Shown: piece by piece, positions 24,353-35,959 of the stretch
Layout: every line of letters starts with the position of its first letter
How positions within the stretch are numbered: position 1 is the first letter of the stretch
NCBI GenBank assembly: GCA_905397405.1
Contig: CAJPVJ010000095.1
Coordinates: 1 to 38,620 of the forward strand
Origin: Oppiella nova
Lineage: Eukaryota; Arthropoda; Arachnida; Sarcoptiformes; Oppiidae
Direction: 5' to 3'
DNA: 38,620 nt
Translations under genes and position numbers: made by a program
The notes under the pieces: model-generated
Told to the model about the DNA's origin: nothing
Database searches by the model: none
What the model saw: only the letters and a program-made list of their open reading frames with translations

Positions 24353-26280
24353 TCATTGAAAAGCAATTTTGTCTGAAGCCATTTGGGCTCCAATAACACT
24401 TCGGGGCATTTTACTCCGGGATAAACATACACTACAGTGCACTAAGATTATACAGCAGTTGTGATGAACTCTCAACTCTAATACACATCAAAGGAATTAG
24501 TTTTTACTGACTTTAATATTCTTTATACGTAAATATTTTTTTATTTTAAAATTTTTATTAATACTATTTAAGTTTTAAAAAATTAATATATATATATATA
24601 TATATATAAAGAAAAAATTGCATTTCTATATTAAATTAGGATATTCTATTTGTTTAGCATATTTTTTGCTATACTTTTGGTATAATATCGATACAAAATA
24701 TTCATACAAGTGGATAAGATTTGATAGAACTACTGTATATACTACAATATATAATATGATTAAATCATTTACAGACAGGCGTTAGAGCTGGGTAAACTTA
24801 TTAATAATATGAGTTATACTTTCATATAAACTTATGGAGCACATTTCATATAAAGCACATGAATGAATTTTTATTTAAAACTAATAACGCCTGTCTGTCA
24901 ATGATTTAGTCATATATAGTATAATATAGTGTTATATATCTCATCTCATTTATATTATGCACATAGAAATGCAAAAACTGCAGCATATTTAAATTTAAGT
25001 AACTGAACAATGGAATAAAATAAAATTTCTAATTTATTTATTTATTTCATTAGCAAAATAATATGCATTATTTAGAGCAATTTCACTTTGTCATAGTATA
25101 TTTAAAATTTATATTATGCATTTAATTAAGGTACAGTTTAATCCAAAATAAAAATGATAATAAACATAATGTTGAGTAAGTTGATTTGTAAATTTTTATG
25201 TTTTATAAAATATATTTAATTTAATACTGTGAATCACAGTCTGTAATTAATAAGACTTCTATTTTGGATTAAACTGTACATATAATATAATTTATAAATA
25301 TAAAATATGTACAGTATAAGTATCATTTACTGTATAAGTATAAAAAATATCGGACACAATTCTGCTTGAAACCTACCGGTTAATTGCTTAGGCACATACA
25401 GTACTACAAAAATAGGCAAGTATTTGTGTAAGCAAAACCCCGTTCTGGACAGTACAGTTATTGTTAAAGTATAAATGTATCAATGTACTTTAATCTATTA
25501 AAATTTAGTTTAATATGACATTTTAACTATTAAATTGAAGGTGAGTACAAAATCTCCTACTGTATTTATAATGCCACTGTAAGAATAATAAAATTATAAT
25601 TTCAGTTTCAACATTTTCATTGACAATATTAAATAATAAAATATTATATTATAAATTATTAAAAATATTTGAAAAATCTTAGAAAATAGATTATAATTTA
25701 TAAATAAATGCACTAGACAAAATTTAATATAAAAGAATTTAATACAAATATTCTTTAATAAGTTTAAAATTAAAGAAACGGTTTTTAATTGATTTTAAAA
25801 TTTTAAAGTAATATCAAAGTATTATACATAATATACAGAATAAGTAGTAATATATTTAATATAATCCACTATATTGTGATGTACAAACTAAAACTTACTT
25901 GTTAATAGCAATTGTTTGGTGGCATAACTAATGGAGTGTTGCCTGTTATAGGAATCAATGAAATGTTGGTATTTTTTAGAGGAATCGGTAGACACCGCAC
26001 AACCACCAGAATTTTGAGGCAAATATTTTTGATTCTTAGTCAACAAAATAGCAAATCTCTTCTTTCGCTTAAACTTTTGAATTGCACTTAAGTTTTGCTT
26101 AATTTTTGTTAACTCTATTTGCGTTAATTCATAAAAACATTTTCTTCTTTTGTTTGATTCACTTTCATAAGACATGGTTTTTATTGAATTTGTTTTAATC
26201 ATATTAGACACACACGTGCTTTCATTATAATAATTAGTGGAGTAATACTGGTCGGGCAGTAGAATTAACTGAGACATCAA
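24353..26280 (-). CDS. possible two-exon gene of unknown function (about 156 aa)
   Basis: Exon 1 (26280-25899) opens with ATGATG and encodes 127 codons rich in Lys, Ser, Tyr and Asn (KCFYELTQIELTKIKQNL, then FKRKKRFAILLTKNQKY). It ends in a strong donor, ACAA/GTAAGT. A GC-richer patch at 24441-24353 has an acceptor (AATCTTAG). In the matching phase it adds MHCSVCLSRSKMPRSVIGAQ and ends at TGA 24353-24355. The same patch is also open in another frame (KCPEVLLEPKWLQTKLLF). The protein is basic, with no signal peptide or membrane segment, and no family is recognised. The 1.45-kb intron holds two short inverted-repeat elements. Exon 1 is more certain than the link to exon 2. Confidence 0.4.
24586..24608. 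repeat. (AT)n microsatellite
   Basis: About 11 TA/AT dinucleotides without interruption, inside the intron of the orphan gene. Confidence 0.85.
24752..24917. mobile_element. MITE-like hairpin element
   Basis: The arms 24752-24784 and 24885-24917 are inverted repeats matching at 31 of 33 positions (core TAACGCCTGTCTGT), separated by a 100-bp AT-rich centre with no open frame. Length and structure fit a non-autonomous DNA transposon (MITE). A clean target-site duplication was not seen. Confidence 0.55.
25134..25276. mobile_element. Tc1/mariner-type MITE, 143 bp
   Basis: Perfect 17-bp terminal inverted repeats, CAGTTTAATCCAAAATA at 25134-25150 and its reverse complement at 25260-25276. They are flanked on both sides by TA (25132-25133 and 25277-25278), the standard Tc1/mariner target duplication. 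The centre is AT-rich and non-coding, so the element is non-autonomous. Perfect ends suggest a recent insertion. Confidence 0.75.
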
Positions 26281-27241
26281 AGAATTAGTTTATATTTCAA
26301 GTCGTTTTGAACTTAATTGCAAAATATATATAATATCACATAAATAGTAATGTGTTTGGACTCCTTTGGAGCAATGGATTTATAACATTATGGTTTGCAG
26401 ACTATCACGACATAGTGTACAGACTTATGTGAATAGTTTGAAAACATATGCAAAGTTTGAATCAAAGCAAACTTGTTTTTAAAATTGGAATTGCATTTAA
26501 AAATCAAACAAAAAAGTTTATAAATATTTTACAGATAATCTTCACATTATAATGAAGTATAGTTTTCCGCCTCCACTTCAGTCTCCACTCAGTTATTGTG
26601 ATCCATAAGTGATAAAAAGTTGAAATTTACAGATAATAACAGCTCTTAATTCAGTTAATCATTCTTTATAATCACGAATTGAGTTCATTAACAGAGAACT
26701 CATTTTTCACTTTTAATACTTTGCTATAACTTTATAATGTATTTGCAAATAATTTTATATTATTTTTATTTAAATTTCATATTATTTAAATTTCTCCAGA
26801 TAAATTGCTTTAATGATTAAAATAATTGTTTTTGGTATTGTATAAAAATTTTAGTGATATTTAAATTATATTTTTGCTTTAAATATAATTGCTTGTTAAT
26901 TTTATTGAAATTTTAATATCAGTAAATTATATTTACTAGAGTTATTTCGCATAAACATATTTAAATTTAATATAAAGTTTTTCAAATTATTTATAAGTAT
27001 TTTAAATTAAATATATAATATACTCAACAAATAAATGTGATATTTTAAAATTTGCTAATATAAGTCTAATTGAAAATGCAAATAATTTTTTAATATAACA
27101 ACATGTAAATATAAGATATGAGATTTTTTACTTTTTAATTGAAAACTCATTTTTTGTAATTTGTAATTTAATTTAAGGTCTGCTTGTAATCTTATATTTA
27201 ATCAATTCAATCAATTAATTATGAAATTGATTTTAATAAAA
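26281..27241. other. AT-rich intergenic DNA
   Basis: No exon or RNA seen. Its right part (27056-27234) is one arm of the long inverted repeat shared with the end of the window. Confidence 0.5.
27056..27234 (+). repeat. left arm of a perfect 179-bp inverted repeat
   Basis: Every base from 27056 to 27234 is matched by the reverse complement of 38442-38620. Homology stops at 27235. The left end cannot be tested because the window ends there in the other copy. The arm abuts the GUF1 stop codon and would lie in its 3' UTR. Confidence 0.97.
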
Positions 27242-29643
27242 CTATTTCTTAAACACATTAATTAGTGTTTCGGCACTGATTTCAATGTTTCCGATTCTCC
27301 TGAGCCGTCGTTTACCCTCTGCCTGTCGTTTCAATAGTTTCTGTCTGCGGGTGTCGTCCCCTCCATATAGTTTGGCCGTAACGTCTGCACTCAATTTGAA
27401 ACATACGATAAATATACTGTACTTTGTATATGAAATGAATCTAAATCTACGAACCCTTTCGAAATGCTTTAATGTCTTCGCGAGCGATGATCTTTCCTCC
27501 GACTGAGGCCTGGATTTTGATTTTGAACTGTTGCTGATGTAGACATTCCTTCAGTTTGGCGCACATTGTCTTACCATAAGCTCGAGCTCTCTTGTGGTTC
27601 ACCAAATGAGACAATTCATCGACCGGTTTGTCATTGAGGAGTATATCGAGTTTGACTAATTTGGTGCTCTCGTAGCCACTGTCCTCGTAGTCAAATGAGG
27701 CGTAACCCGAAGTAACAGACTTTAACTCATCGTAAAAGTCAATAATTATTTCACTTAAAGGAAATTTAAACTGAATTAAAAGTCTTGTGTTATCGATGTA
27801 ATAAGAATTAGTTTGAATGCCACGTCTATTGAGACATATATTGATGACATCGTTTAAGTAATCTCCGGCACAATACTGTCAGGGCCACTGGTAGCCAAGT
27901 TTCATAAGCGATTATTACCTTTGTAAACCATTAAAGCTCCGTAAGCAATGTTAGTTAAGGAGCGAAGGGTTGCGGAAATATAAGAAGAGAGGAAATATTT
28001 TAACTGATTTATCAAAACAAATATTCAATTACTAAACGAATACTTATGACAGGATTTCCAAATAAAAGACCAACCCTTGTATGGGACACTCGGCGCTGTT
28101 ATGACTACCTGAGCATTGAATCTAACAGTAAATAACAAATCATTGATAACTTTATCGTATATTTTATGGTAAATTCTTACTCGTCGTCAAGTCTTTGACA
28201 GAAGACCTCCATATGAAGTAAACCCAAAAACCCTAAACTAAAGAATAACACATTTTTCATAAAATAAGTCCAATTCAATATGATATAAAGATAACGGAAT
28301 GGCTTTCGGTAACGGGTCTCGGCCCACGCTGAGAAACCGATTTAGCTGCGGTAACAGTAATTCTTCGTTAAATAACTATCTAGCGCTGTTGAGTAATATA
28401 CGCCTGCCAACGCACGGGTAGACACTCGCGAATACCATTGGAATAGCTTTTGGGATATCCGGCACTTTGACTGCATTTTGGATTTTAGTTTGATTGTCAT
28501 CTTTTTGAACTATAATGTCTCCTATATTGACATCATTGTGGTCATGAATGTTGGCCTCAATCACTCCTACCTGTCCCGCGAACAGTGAATCAGTGGGCAA
28601 CTCATCAGGATATAAAATACTTATTTTTCTGATCGTATGAGTCTTATTAGTGGACAACAAAGTGATCTCATCTCCAATTCTAAGACATCCGTCTATTATT
28701 CTGATGAGAAGAATAATTCCTTTAAACTTCTGGTGCCATAAATCAAAGACTAAAGCTTTTAAGGGATAGTCTGAGTGGCCCCGAGGGGGCGGAATCCTCT
28801 CCACTAATTCATTGAGAAGTTTCTCAACACCTGATCCCTGTTTTGCCGATACTTTCAGAATATCTTTGTCTTCAATATCAAAGAGTTTATTCATCTGAAG
28901 TGCAACAGACTCTGGATCTGCATTCTTGAGATCGATTTTATTGAGTACAGGGATTATCGTGAGCTCCGATAGTAAGGCGTGATTGAAGTGAGCGATGGTC
29001 TGCGCCTGAACTCCACTGTTGGCGTCCACCAGAATGACGGCCCCCTCACAGGCCGCCACTGATCGCCAAACTTCATAACTGAAGTCCACGTGACCCTAAT
29101 TGAGACACTTTTGCATATAATTTGTATAATTTGGCATTTTCTACAATCATTTACTGGAGTGTCGATCAGATTTAGTAAATAAGAGGTGTTGTCGTAGTTC
29201 CAGACCATAGAGCAGGTCTGGGCCTTAACAGTGATCCCCCTCTCCCTCTCCACTTCTAGTTTATCCAAATATTGGTTAACATTGAGGTCTTTGGATATAG
29301 TTTTGGTCACTTCCAGCAATCGATCCGAAAGAGTACTCTTCCCGTGATTTATGTGAGCAATGATACAGAAGTTGCGGATCTGTTCCGGCGGATAGCACTT
29401 CAGGTCCAACTGAATTAGTGGTCAAACAAATTATTAGCAAAACATTGATTGCTATGAATATCATAACATAATCTCATTTATTTGTCTAACATTTCTCTCT
29501 CTTTCACTCATTTGATGGCATTTTTGTATTGAAAAGTGTCTCAAATTCAATGCAATTATAGTCCGAATATTCATTGAAACAGACCATCCGTTTGAACAAA
29601 CTTTTGACAACATTTTCAAACTTTTTATAAATTCACCGCTCAT
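27242..29643 (-). CDS. GUF1: GUF1, mitochondrial elongation factor 4 (LepA) GTPase, disturbed middle
   Basis: A LepA-family ribosome-dependent GTPase that acts on stalled mitochondrial ribosomes. Exon 1 (29643-29491) encodes a basic, hydroxylated N-terminus suited to mitochondrial import. Exons at 29409-29155 and 29095-~28391 carry G1 [10 protein letters not shown]2 [13 protein letters not shown]3 [12 protein letters not shown] (built across the intron) and G4 NKID. Exon ~28237-28181 has [18 protein letters not shown], 28121-28075 has [12 protein letters not shown], 27875-27455 has the family's [16 protein letters not shown] and [14 protein letters not shown], and 27384-27242 ends with [17 protein letters not shown]. 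In two places (about 28391-28238 and 28074-27876) similarity to GUF1 jumps between frames, with in-frame stops, and no simple splicing restores it. G1 has Asn where translational GTPases usually have Asp. This may be a decaying copy or uncorrected indels in the assembly. Confidence 0.85.
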
Positions 29644-30762
29644 TCAAACTGTTTACAGACTTATACACAATATCATATTAGATAACAATTGTTCCTGATA
29701 GTTTACAATTATTGTTTATATCATAGTATCCTTAATAATCATAGCCTCATATTTAAGAAACACTCAATTAAATCAAAATACATAATAATATTAAGAATTT
29801 AGTCACAATTTGGTTGATGTTTGTGATCAAGAATTTGGTGTTTTTTTCACATTTCAATACATTTGTGAAATGAATACTACTTTTGGCGTCAATTATGAAT
29901 AGAGAATGCATTGATTGCATGAATTGAATGCATGGATCACATTGAATGCACTTATTCTACACATTAATCACATAATTATACATTTGAATACAATGAATGT
30001 TAAGTAAAATTAACCATGATAAACTCATTGAACATAACCCCATAACTGATATTCTACTTAACCCATCCAAACCCGTAGGGAACCTTAATATTAAACTCAT
30101 TCATTTAAATTAGGCATTAATATAGTTAATTTAAATGGCCTTATCCATATTCAAGTGTCCAGTATTAATACTAGACTATGTGCTGGCATATTTGTACCGA
30201 GTACACCATTTGACTGTAATATAGTTATAAATAAATAATTACTGTAATCATAAGAATTTAATTGTATTTATTTAAAACAACCCATTTTTGTGCTCTTTTT
30301 ACTCATATAATCCTTGATTTAAAGTCAAATAAAATCAAATGACAAAACTCTACACTATTATTACGGTTACACACAATAGTAATAAGATATAACATATTTA
30401 TAGCAATAATTATATACTTATTCTGTATTATTTCAGCTAAAATTCATTAATCAATAGCAATATTAATAATAAACTGAATAATAATAATAATATAATTGAA
30501 TGATTACTTAATGAGTAAATCAAAGCAATGAAGTGACAGAAGTGAGACATTTGTTTAGCTAATAATATATAATATTTAGGTTTAGTATGGATACAAATAA
30601 AGAAACATCGGTTCGGCGCGTTAAATATGCAAACAATTAGTTTTAAAATAAACACTCAAAGCAAATATAATTTACAATAAGAGATATAGTGATAAGTGAT
30701 GCAATCGTTATATATAATGTTGGGATCGTTTGTTGTAGACATCGGTGGCTCTCATATCGACC
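29644..30762. other. AT-rich intergenic DNA
   Basis: Contains the promoter side of GUF1 and the 3' end of lingerer. No exon, RNA or repeat is recognised. Confidence 0.5.
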
Positions 30763-33700
30763 TTAACTCCAACTGTATTTGTTATAACTGTTGGCTCCCG
30801 AACCAGAGTTCTTATGCGACTGCGACAACCCTCTCTGTCCGCCAACTCCCGGTCCACTCGACTGCGAGACATCCGTTTGCAGGGACGACATTGTGTGCAA
30901 AGACATGGCTTGTTGTGAATGAGGTAAGACATAAGGGGCGCCGTATGTCGACGACATACTGCCCGTAGACTGGGATCCGGCGGTCAGATTGAAGGCAGGC
31001 GTTGCCGTTTGAAAGCCCTGCTTATCGTAACTCTAAATATACAGAACAGACGTTAATAAAAACAAACAACACTTCAATTATAGAGAATTAAATACTTTAT
31101 TGATTTGCGAATGATTTTTGCCATAAATAGAGGAGTTGGCAGACGTCAGGTCCGATGTGTTGGAACCGGAGATGCCTTTACTGTGCTGTTGGACTGATTG
31201 CGGGTAACTTTGTTTGACGTAATCTTGAGTTTGGGCTGAAATGGAATCGTAGCCTGAATTGTAGGAATGAGATCCATAAGAGGTGTTGGCCTTTGCAAAC
31301 GCCGATCCCGCAGAGCCTGTGTTCTGTGGCTGAGCCACGGGGTATAGGGGTTGGGTGGGGTATATGCTTTGCGGCATCATATTAATTCCAGGCGCTAAAT
31401 AAAAGCCATATCCGGGAGGAAACGTATTCACAAACGTCTGATTGTGTGTTTGAGAAACACCCGTTTGACTCGTGGACACCGGGTTTACTTCGGTTTCAGA
31501 TCCGCGGCCATACTTCACATCTATTAGTGACCAACAAATCAATAAACATGTGCTCAAAGAAATGCAAACCAAACCTTGTGTTCCGTATGGACCGAAGTTG
31601 TGGTCGCGAGCAGTCGTTTGGAACTGTAAATCGTAGGGAATACCCATTGGATAGATGGGAACACCAGGGTTTTGGACAATATATGGTGTACTCAATACAG
31701 GAGTGGCGGGAACACCGGGAGGAACGTTGTGCACTCCTTTGCCGGCTGTAAATGAAAATTAAATAATCATTAGCTTCGAGTGTAAAGTAAGCTAGTACAA
31801 AATATTAGTCGACTTACTGGCTGACAGGGTATTCTTCAAGACATTTGTAGTGACCGTTGAGTTCATACCCAAACCGCCCACAGAATTGTTGGACACGTCG
31901 TATGGCTTTTGTTGAGAGTTGGAGTCCATGTCTCTGAGCTTATGATTGGAAGTGTTGCCGATTGTTGTTCCCGAATAATTGGTCGAATAATTGCCGGTCA
32001 CTTGATTGCCATAAGCCGATTGACTGCTTGAAGAGTAGGGATAACTGGAGGAAGTGGTAGTCGAGTAGTTGTTGGAGTTGTAGGACGTATCGGAAGGATA
32101 GGTGTTCTTATAGTTTGAGGTAATGTCTGCCGCACTGACAGTCTGTTGGGAAGGAACCGATGAATAATCAGACTTATTGTTTCTTTCGAGGACTTTCTGT
32201 GCGAACTGTCCGACACTTGATTTGGTGCTCCTGTCGAGCAGTGAATCCGATGCGAGGGACTGGTGTCCGAGCACTGAGTTCTGTATTATAGGAGACACCC
32301 CTTTACTGTTGGAGTCATTGATAGTAGTGGAAGGTCTGAATGTGGTGTCACTGGACTGCGATAACATAGAACTGTTGGGCAAACTGTTGGTTTCGGCTTT
32401 TTTCGCTTTATTCACGTGACTAACAGTATCCGAAAAATCTGTTCCCAAAGAGAACTGATTGCTCTCTGAGCCAAACTCAAGAGTACCAAAATGGACACCC
32501 AATGCAGCGATTGTATCATTGGATGGCATCTCAACAGCGGATTCTGGGATTTTTGAGGGTCGGGTCTGTTTGATACGCGATGTCTTGTTGGCGAGACTGG
32601 AGGGTTGGGAACTCGTCAACGAATCCAAATCTCTCTCACTGTTTGACAATAAGTCCGAAGCATTGGTGCTATAATTGGCTGACGGACTGAGTCCTACCAG
32701 AGATTTGATGCTTTCAGTCGCCTGTTTGTTGTAACTCATAGAGTACTGATTCAGATTAGGTGTCTGTCCGGCGTTCGACTGTTGGATTTGCTGCAGAAGT
32801 GTCTGTCCGGCGGCAACGTTGGCATTGCGGGACACGTTTGACGACAATATAGCACTCATTGACTGATTCGAGTCGACGGAAGATTTACTCATAAATTGAG
32901 ACAAATTGTTGGTCTGACTGTTCGTCAAATTGGATGATATACTGTCCCTGACATTCATCTCCTCCTTCTCTGATATCTTAGTGCTCGGCGTAAACACTTT
33001 GGTCTCCATATGCTGTCCATAGAAAAGAAGTAATTTGAGTACAAATGAGTCATGAGTTAAATAAGATAACAATGAGTCATACGTTGGGCTCCCAGTCCTC
33101 TTCACTCCAGTCCTCATTGGTGGCGATGTCGGACCAGTTGCCGACTGGCATTGGTGTCACATCGGCGGGCTTACGAGTGGATTGGTCTGCAGTACTGTTA
33201 GTCCACGTGTCGATCGAGTTTGGAAATCCATCGTTGCCTTGAATGCCACGATTCTGGAAAGTTCGTGCCCCCCGACCGGCACCACTACTGATGCCACCCC
33301 TATTACCCCGACCCGAACCACCTCTTCCGCGACCCCTTCGATCACCTCTTCGTGAAGGCGCCGACGGATCTAAAGGTTTGAAAGAACCCTCTTCTGGGTT
33401 ATCACTCTTTTCACTCAAACCCCTATTCGAGTCTTTGGGCTTTCGTGGGGCGCCTCTGTTGGACATCCCGGCCCTTTGCAGCCGAGGGGGTCCTCCGCCA
33501 CGACTCTGAAGGCGAGCGTTTGTTTTAGAAGACAAGTGCTTCCCATCTCTGCTGTGGTCTCCCTTCGAGTCTCGATGGGAATCGGCTTTAAGGTTGTCAT
33601 CGTTGGAGGCATTGGATGTGCTTTTGGGCGGCTTCTTCTTCTTGCCCGTCGACATCCACTGACTGTCCAGAGAGTCTCCCTCTAACTCGAGGATCATATC

Positions 33701-34084
33701 AATGGCTTTATTGGTGTCGTTGTCGCAGTCATGGAGGGCCACAACGGCGTCGTCTCGTGAAGAACCCGTCAGTTCCATGATTTGCTCGATTTTCGCCTTC
33801 AGGTCGTTGTCGTCCATCTTATCGTTCATCAGAGTCGCGATTCGCATCTGTTCTGCAGTTGGCTATCATTCAGAGCACAAGACATTTGTTGTCAAAAGCA
33901 CCACACCTCAGCTCATGTCATGGCACACATACCTGTAATTTCAAGTCGGCTTTCAATTTGTCTGAACTATGATTCGTTTGATTGGAATCATTGGCCGAAG
34001 AGTTGTGAACAACTGGAGTGCCTTTGTTTGGGTGACTCTTCTTGTCTTTATTGGGTCGCCGCTGAAGACCGGTTCCCAGTGAGC
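30763..34084 (-). CDS. lig: Lingerer / UBAP2L homologue, UBA and RGG protein
   Basis: Exons on the minus strand: ~34084-33933, 33862-33083, 33012-31818, 31745-31575, 31520-31096 and 31032-30763, all in matching phase, about 1,000 residues. In order: a UBA domain (PTAEQMRIATLMNDK, then IEQIMELTGSSRDD and VALHDCDNDTNKAIDMIL), a basic linker, an RGG-type stretch (RRGRGRGGSGRGNRGG), the diagnostic EDWSEEDWEPN-HMETKVFTPS junction across an intron, a long Ser/Asn/Thr-rich region, then the Tyr/Pro/Gln-rich C-terminus with VPPGVPATP, FPPGYGFYLAPGI and the terminal ANSYNKYSWS. Lingerer/UBAP2L proteins bind ubiquitin and RNA-granule partners such as FMR1, Caprin and Rasputin/G3BP. The first coding exon or start is not resolved: an in-frame stop precedes RSLGTG and the exon begins after an acceptor near 34085. 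Confidence 0.9.
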
Positions 34085-34696
34085 GCTACTGACTTCAGTA
34101 CAATTAAACTAAAGCAGAATATACAACTGTTGTTAATAGATAATAAATGTTATTTGAGTTTGAGACAGATGTCAATACATGTTTTGGACGCTTTATTTCG
34201 TTTACTTCAACAAATGAATGGAAATTGAAATCAATTGAAAGCATTCATTGAATGTAAATCACAGCTAATGTTATGAAAGCAAATGAAATGCAATTCCTAT
34301 GAAATGCGCGTTCATTTGGTTTGCATTGCATTGCATTACAAACAAAGACATCACTCACAGTCACCACACACTCTGTCCATACAATCACACACTACTCACA
34401 CACCAGTCACTCACTCACACTCTCACACACACTCACACTCGCTGTCACACACCCGCCCAATGGTCACTGCAGTGACACTCACTCTCAATGACCACTGAAT
34501 TGAATGTAATTACCATTTATTTTGAATACAATTTACAAATTTGAGCACAAAATGCAACAAATATTGAACCAAATGTTTGTCCATTAAGTACGACAACCAC
34601 TCAACCAGTCATTGCATGTTTGGATGACTCAACCACTCATTCAAACCACAATCATATCAACAATGATCTCACACTTGATCCGCATATCACACTCAT
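34085..34696. promoter_or_regulatory. divergent lingerer/CP110 upstream region
   Basis: Separates the minus-strand lingerer 5' exon from the plus-strand CP110 start, so it should carry both promoters and the missing lingerer 5' exon. It contains TTGCATTGCATTGCATTA (near 34320-34338) and a CA/TCAC-rich low-complexity stretch at about 34360-34455. No TATA box stands out. The whole region recurs after the N at 35339. Confidence 0.45.
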
Positions 34697-35338
34697 ATGT
34701 CTTACCACTCCATCACTGGATGTGATTATTCTGTGATGAGTAACACGAGTGAAGACAACTCACTATACGAGACACCCATGACTTCACTGAACAACTCTAT
34801 GGTCGGGTCCACACGAATTGATTCCTCACTCTTCGACACCCTCTCGACCACCAGTCAGGCCATGGATCTGTTGGACACACAATCAATGCACGGATCCGTT
34901 GCCACAGATTCCACATTGCGACCAACGTTTGCACAGAAGACCACCTCTTCCCAAGTCTTAATGCCTGAGTCCTGCGCTTGGCTTCAAAGACAACTCATGT
35001 CTACCATCGATGACGACTTGAATGACAATAACCGATGCATTTTACTTAAGAAGATGGTATCGGAACTGGACTGCGAGCACATGGAGCTCATGGCTGTCGA
35101 GCATCAGATCCAAGCGCTGAGTATTAAATGCAAAACCATTCGTCAAAACATAGTCTCGAAAACAGATTTTATGAATTCATTGATCAATGAAATGGTTGTC
35201 AACTCTAACTCTAAGCAAAGGGCGCACAAAGAAACACAAACTGATCCCAACGACAATGAACGCACAGTCTATGATAATAAGCCATCGTTTTCGCAAAACA
35301 TGTCTTCTGATAATTCATTTCATTTGACACCAAACGAT
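34697..35338 (+). pseudogene. CP110 first-exon copy cut by the N, probable allele
   Basis: Encodes the same protein start as the intact CP110 gene (MSYHSITGCDYSVMSNTSED) with a few amino-acid differences, for example Met for Val after LNNS and Ala for Thr before WLQRQL. It stops at the N where the reading frame would continue to the splice donor, and none of the conserved C-terminal exons follow. I read it as the alternative haplotype of the gene at 35960, left in the scaffold. A genuine partial tandem duplication is the less likely alternative. Confidence 0.75.
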
Positions 35339-35339
35339 N
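35339..35339. other. single-base gap (N), scaffold join
   Basis: A lone N between the two copies of the duplicated region. The sequence to its right is abnormal (see the block at 35340-35467). Confidence 0.95.
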
Positions 35340-35467
35340 CACTCGCGATGACTGAAGTCATGTTAATTTGATTTCGTCTTATATGTTGACAACAATTATC
35401 TATTATTTACAATAAACTCAAACTCTGTCTACAGTTATGTACAAAACCTGCGAAATAAAGCAAATGA
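35340..35467. other. complemented, non-reversed block (artefact)
   Basis: All 128 bases equal the base-by-base complement of 34079-34206 read in the same direction (CACTCGCGATGACTGAAG here against GTGAGCGCTACTGACTTC there). From 35470 on, the copy matches directly at the same offset. It should not be annotated as biological sequence. Confidence 0.97.
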
Positions 35468-35959
35468 GAAACAAATGAATGGAAATTGAAATCAATTCAA
35501 AGCCATTAACTGAATGCAAATCACAGCTAATGTTATGAAAGCAAATGAAATGCAATTCCTATGAAATGCGCGTTCATTTGGTTTGCATTGCATTGCATTA
35601 CAAACAAAGACATCATGAATCAGTCATCGCACACTCTGTCCATACAATCGCACACTACTCGCACACCAGTCACTCACTCACACTCTCACACACATTCACA
35701 CTCGCTGTCACACACCCGCCCAATGGTCACAGCAGTGACAGTCACTCTGAATGACCACTGAATTGAATGTAATTACCATTTATTTTGAATACAATTTACA
35801 AATTTGAGCACTTCATGCAACAAATATTGAACCAAATGTTTGTCCATTAAGTACGACAACCACTCAACCAGTCATTGCATGTTTGGATGACTCAACCACT
35901 CATTCAAACCACAATCATATCAACAATGATCTCACACTTGATCCGCATATCACACTCAT

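Larger units (their letters stand above)
34079..35338. repeat. first copy of a 1.26-kb duplication (lingerer/CP110 5' region)
   Basis: Aligns to 35340-36604 at an offset of 1261 rising to 1266, with scattered substitutions, a 2-nt length change near the CA-rich tract and a 3-nt codon difference (GACGAC versus GACAACGAC). The level and pattern of difference look allelic. It ends abruptly at the N. Confidence 0.9.

Noticed and set aside
34697-35371. 224-residue protein read through the N at 35339
   Set aside because: The part after the N comes from the complemented artefact block, so the C-terminal residues are not real.
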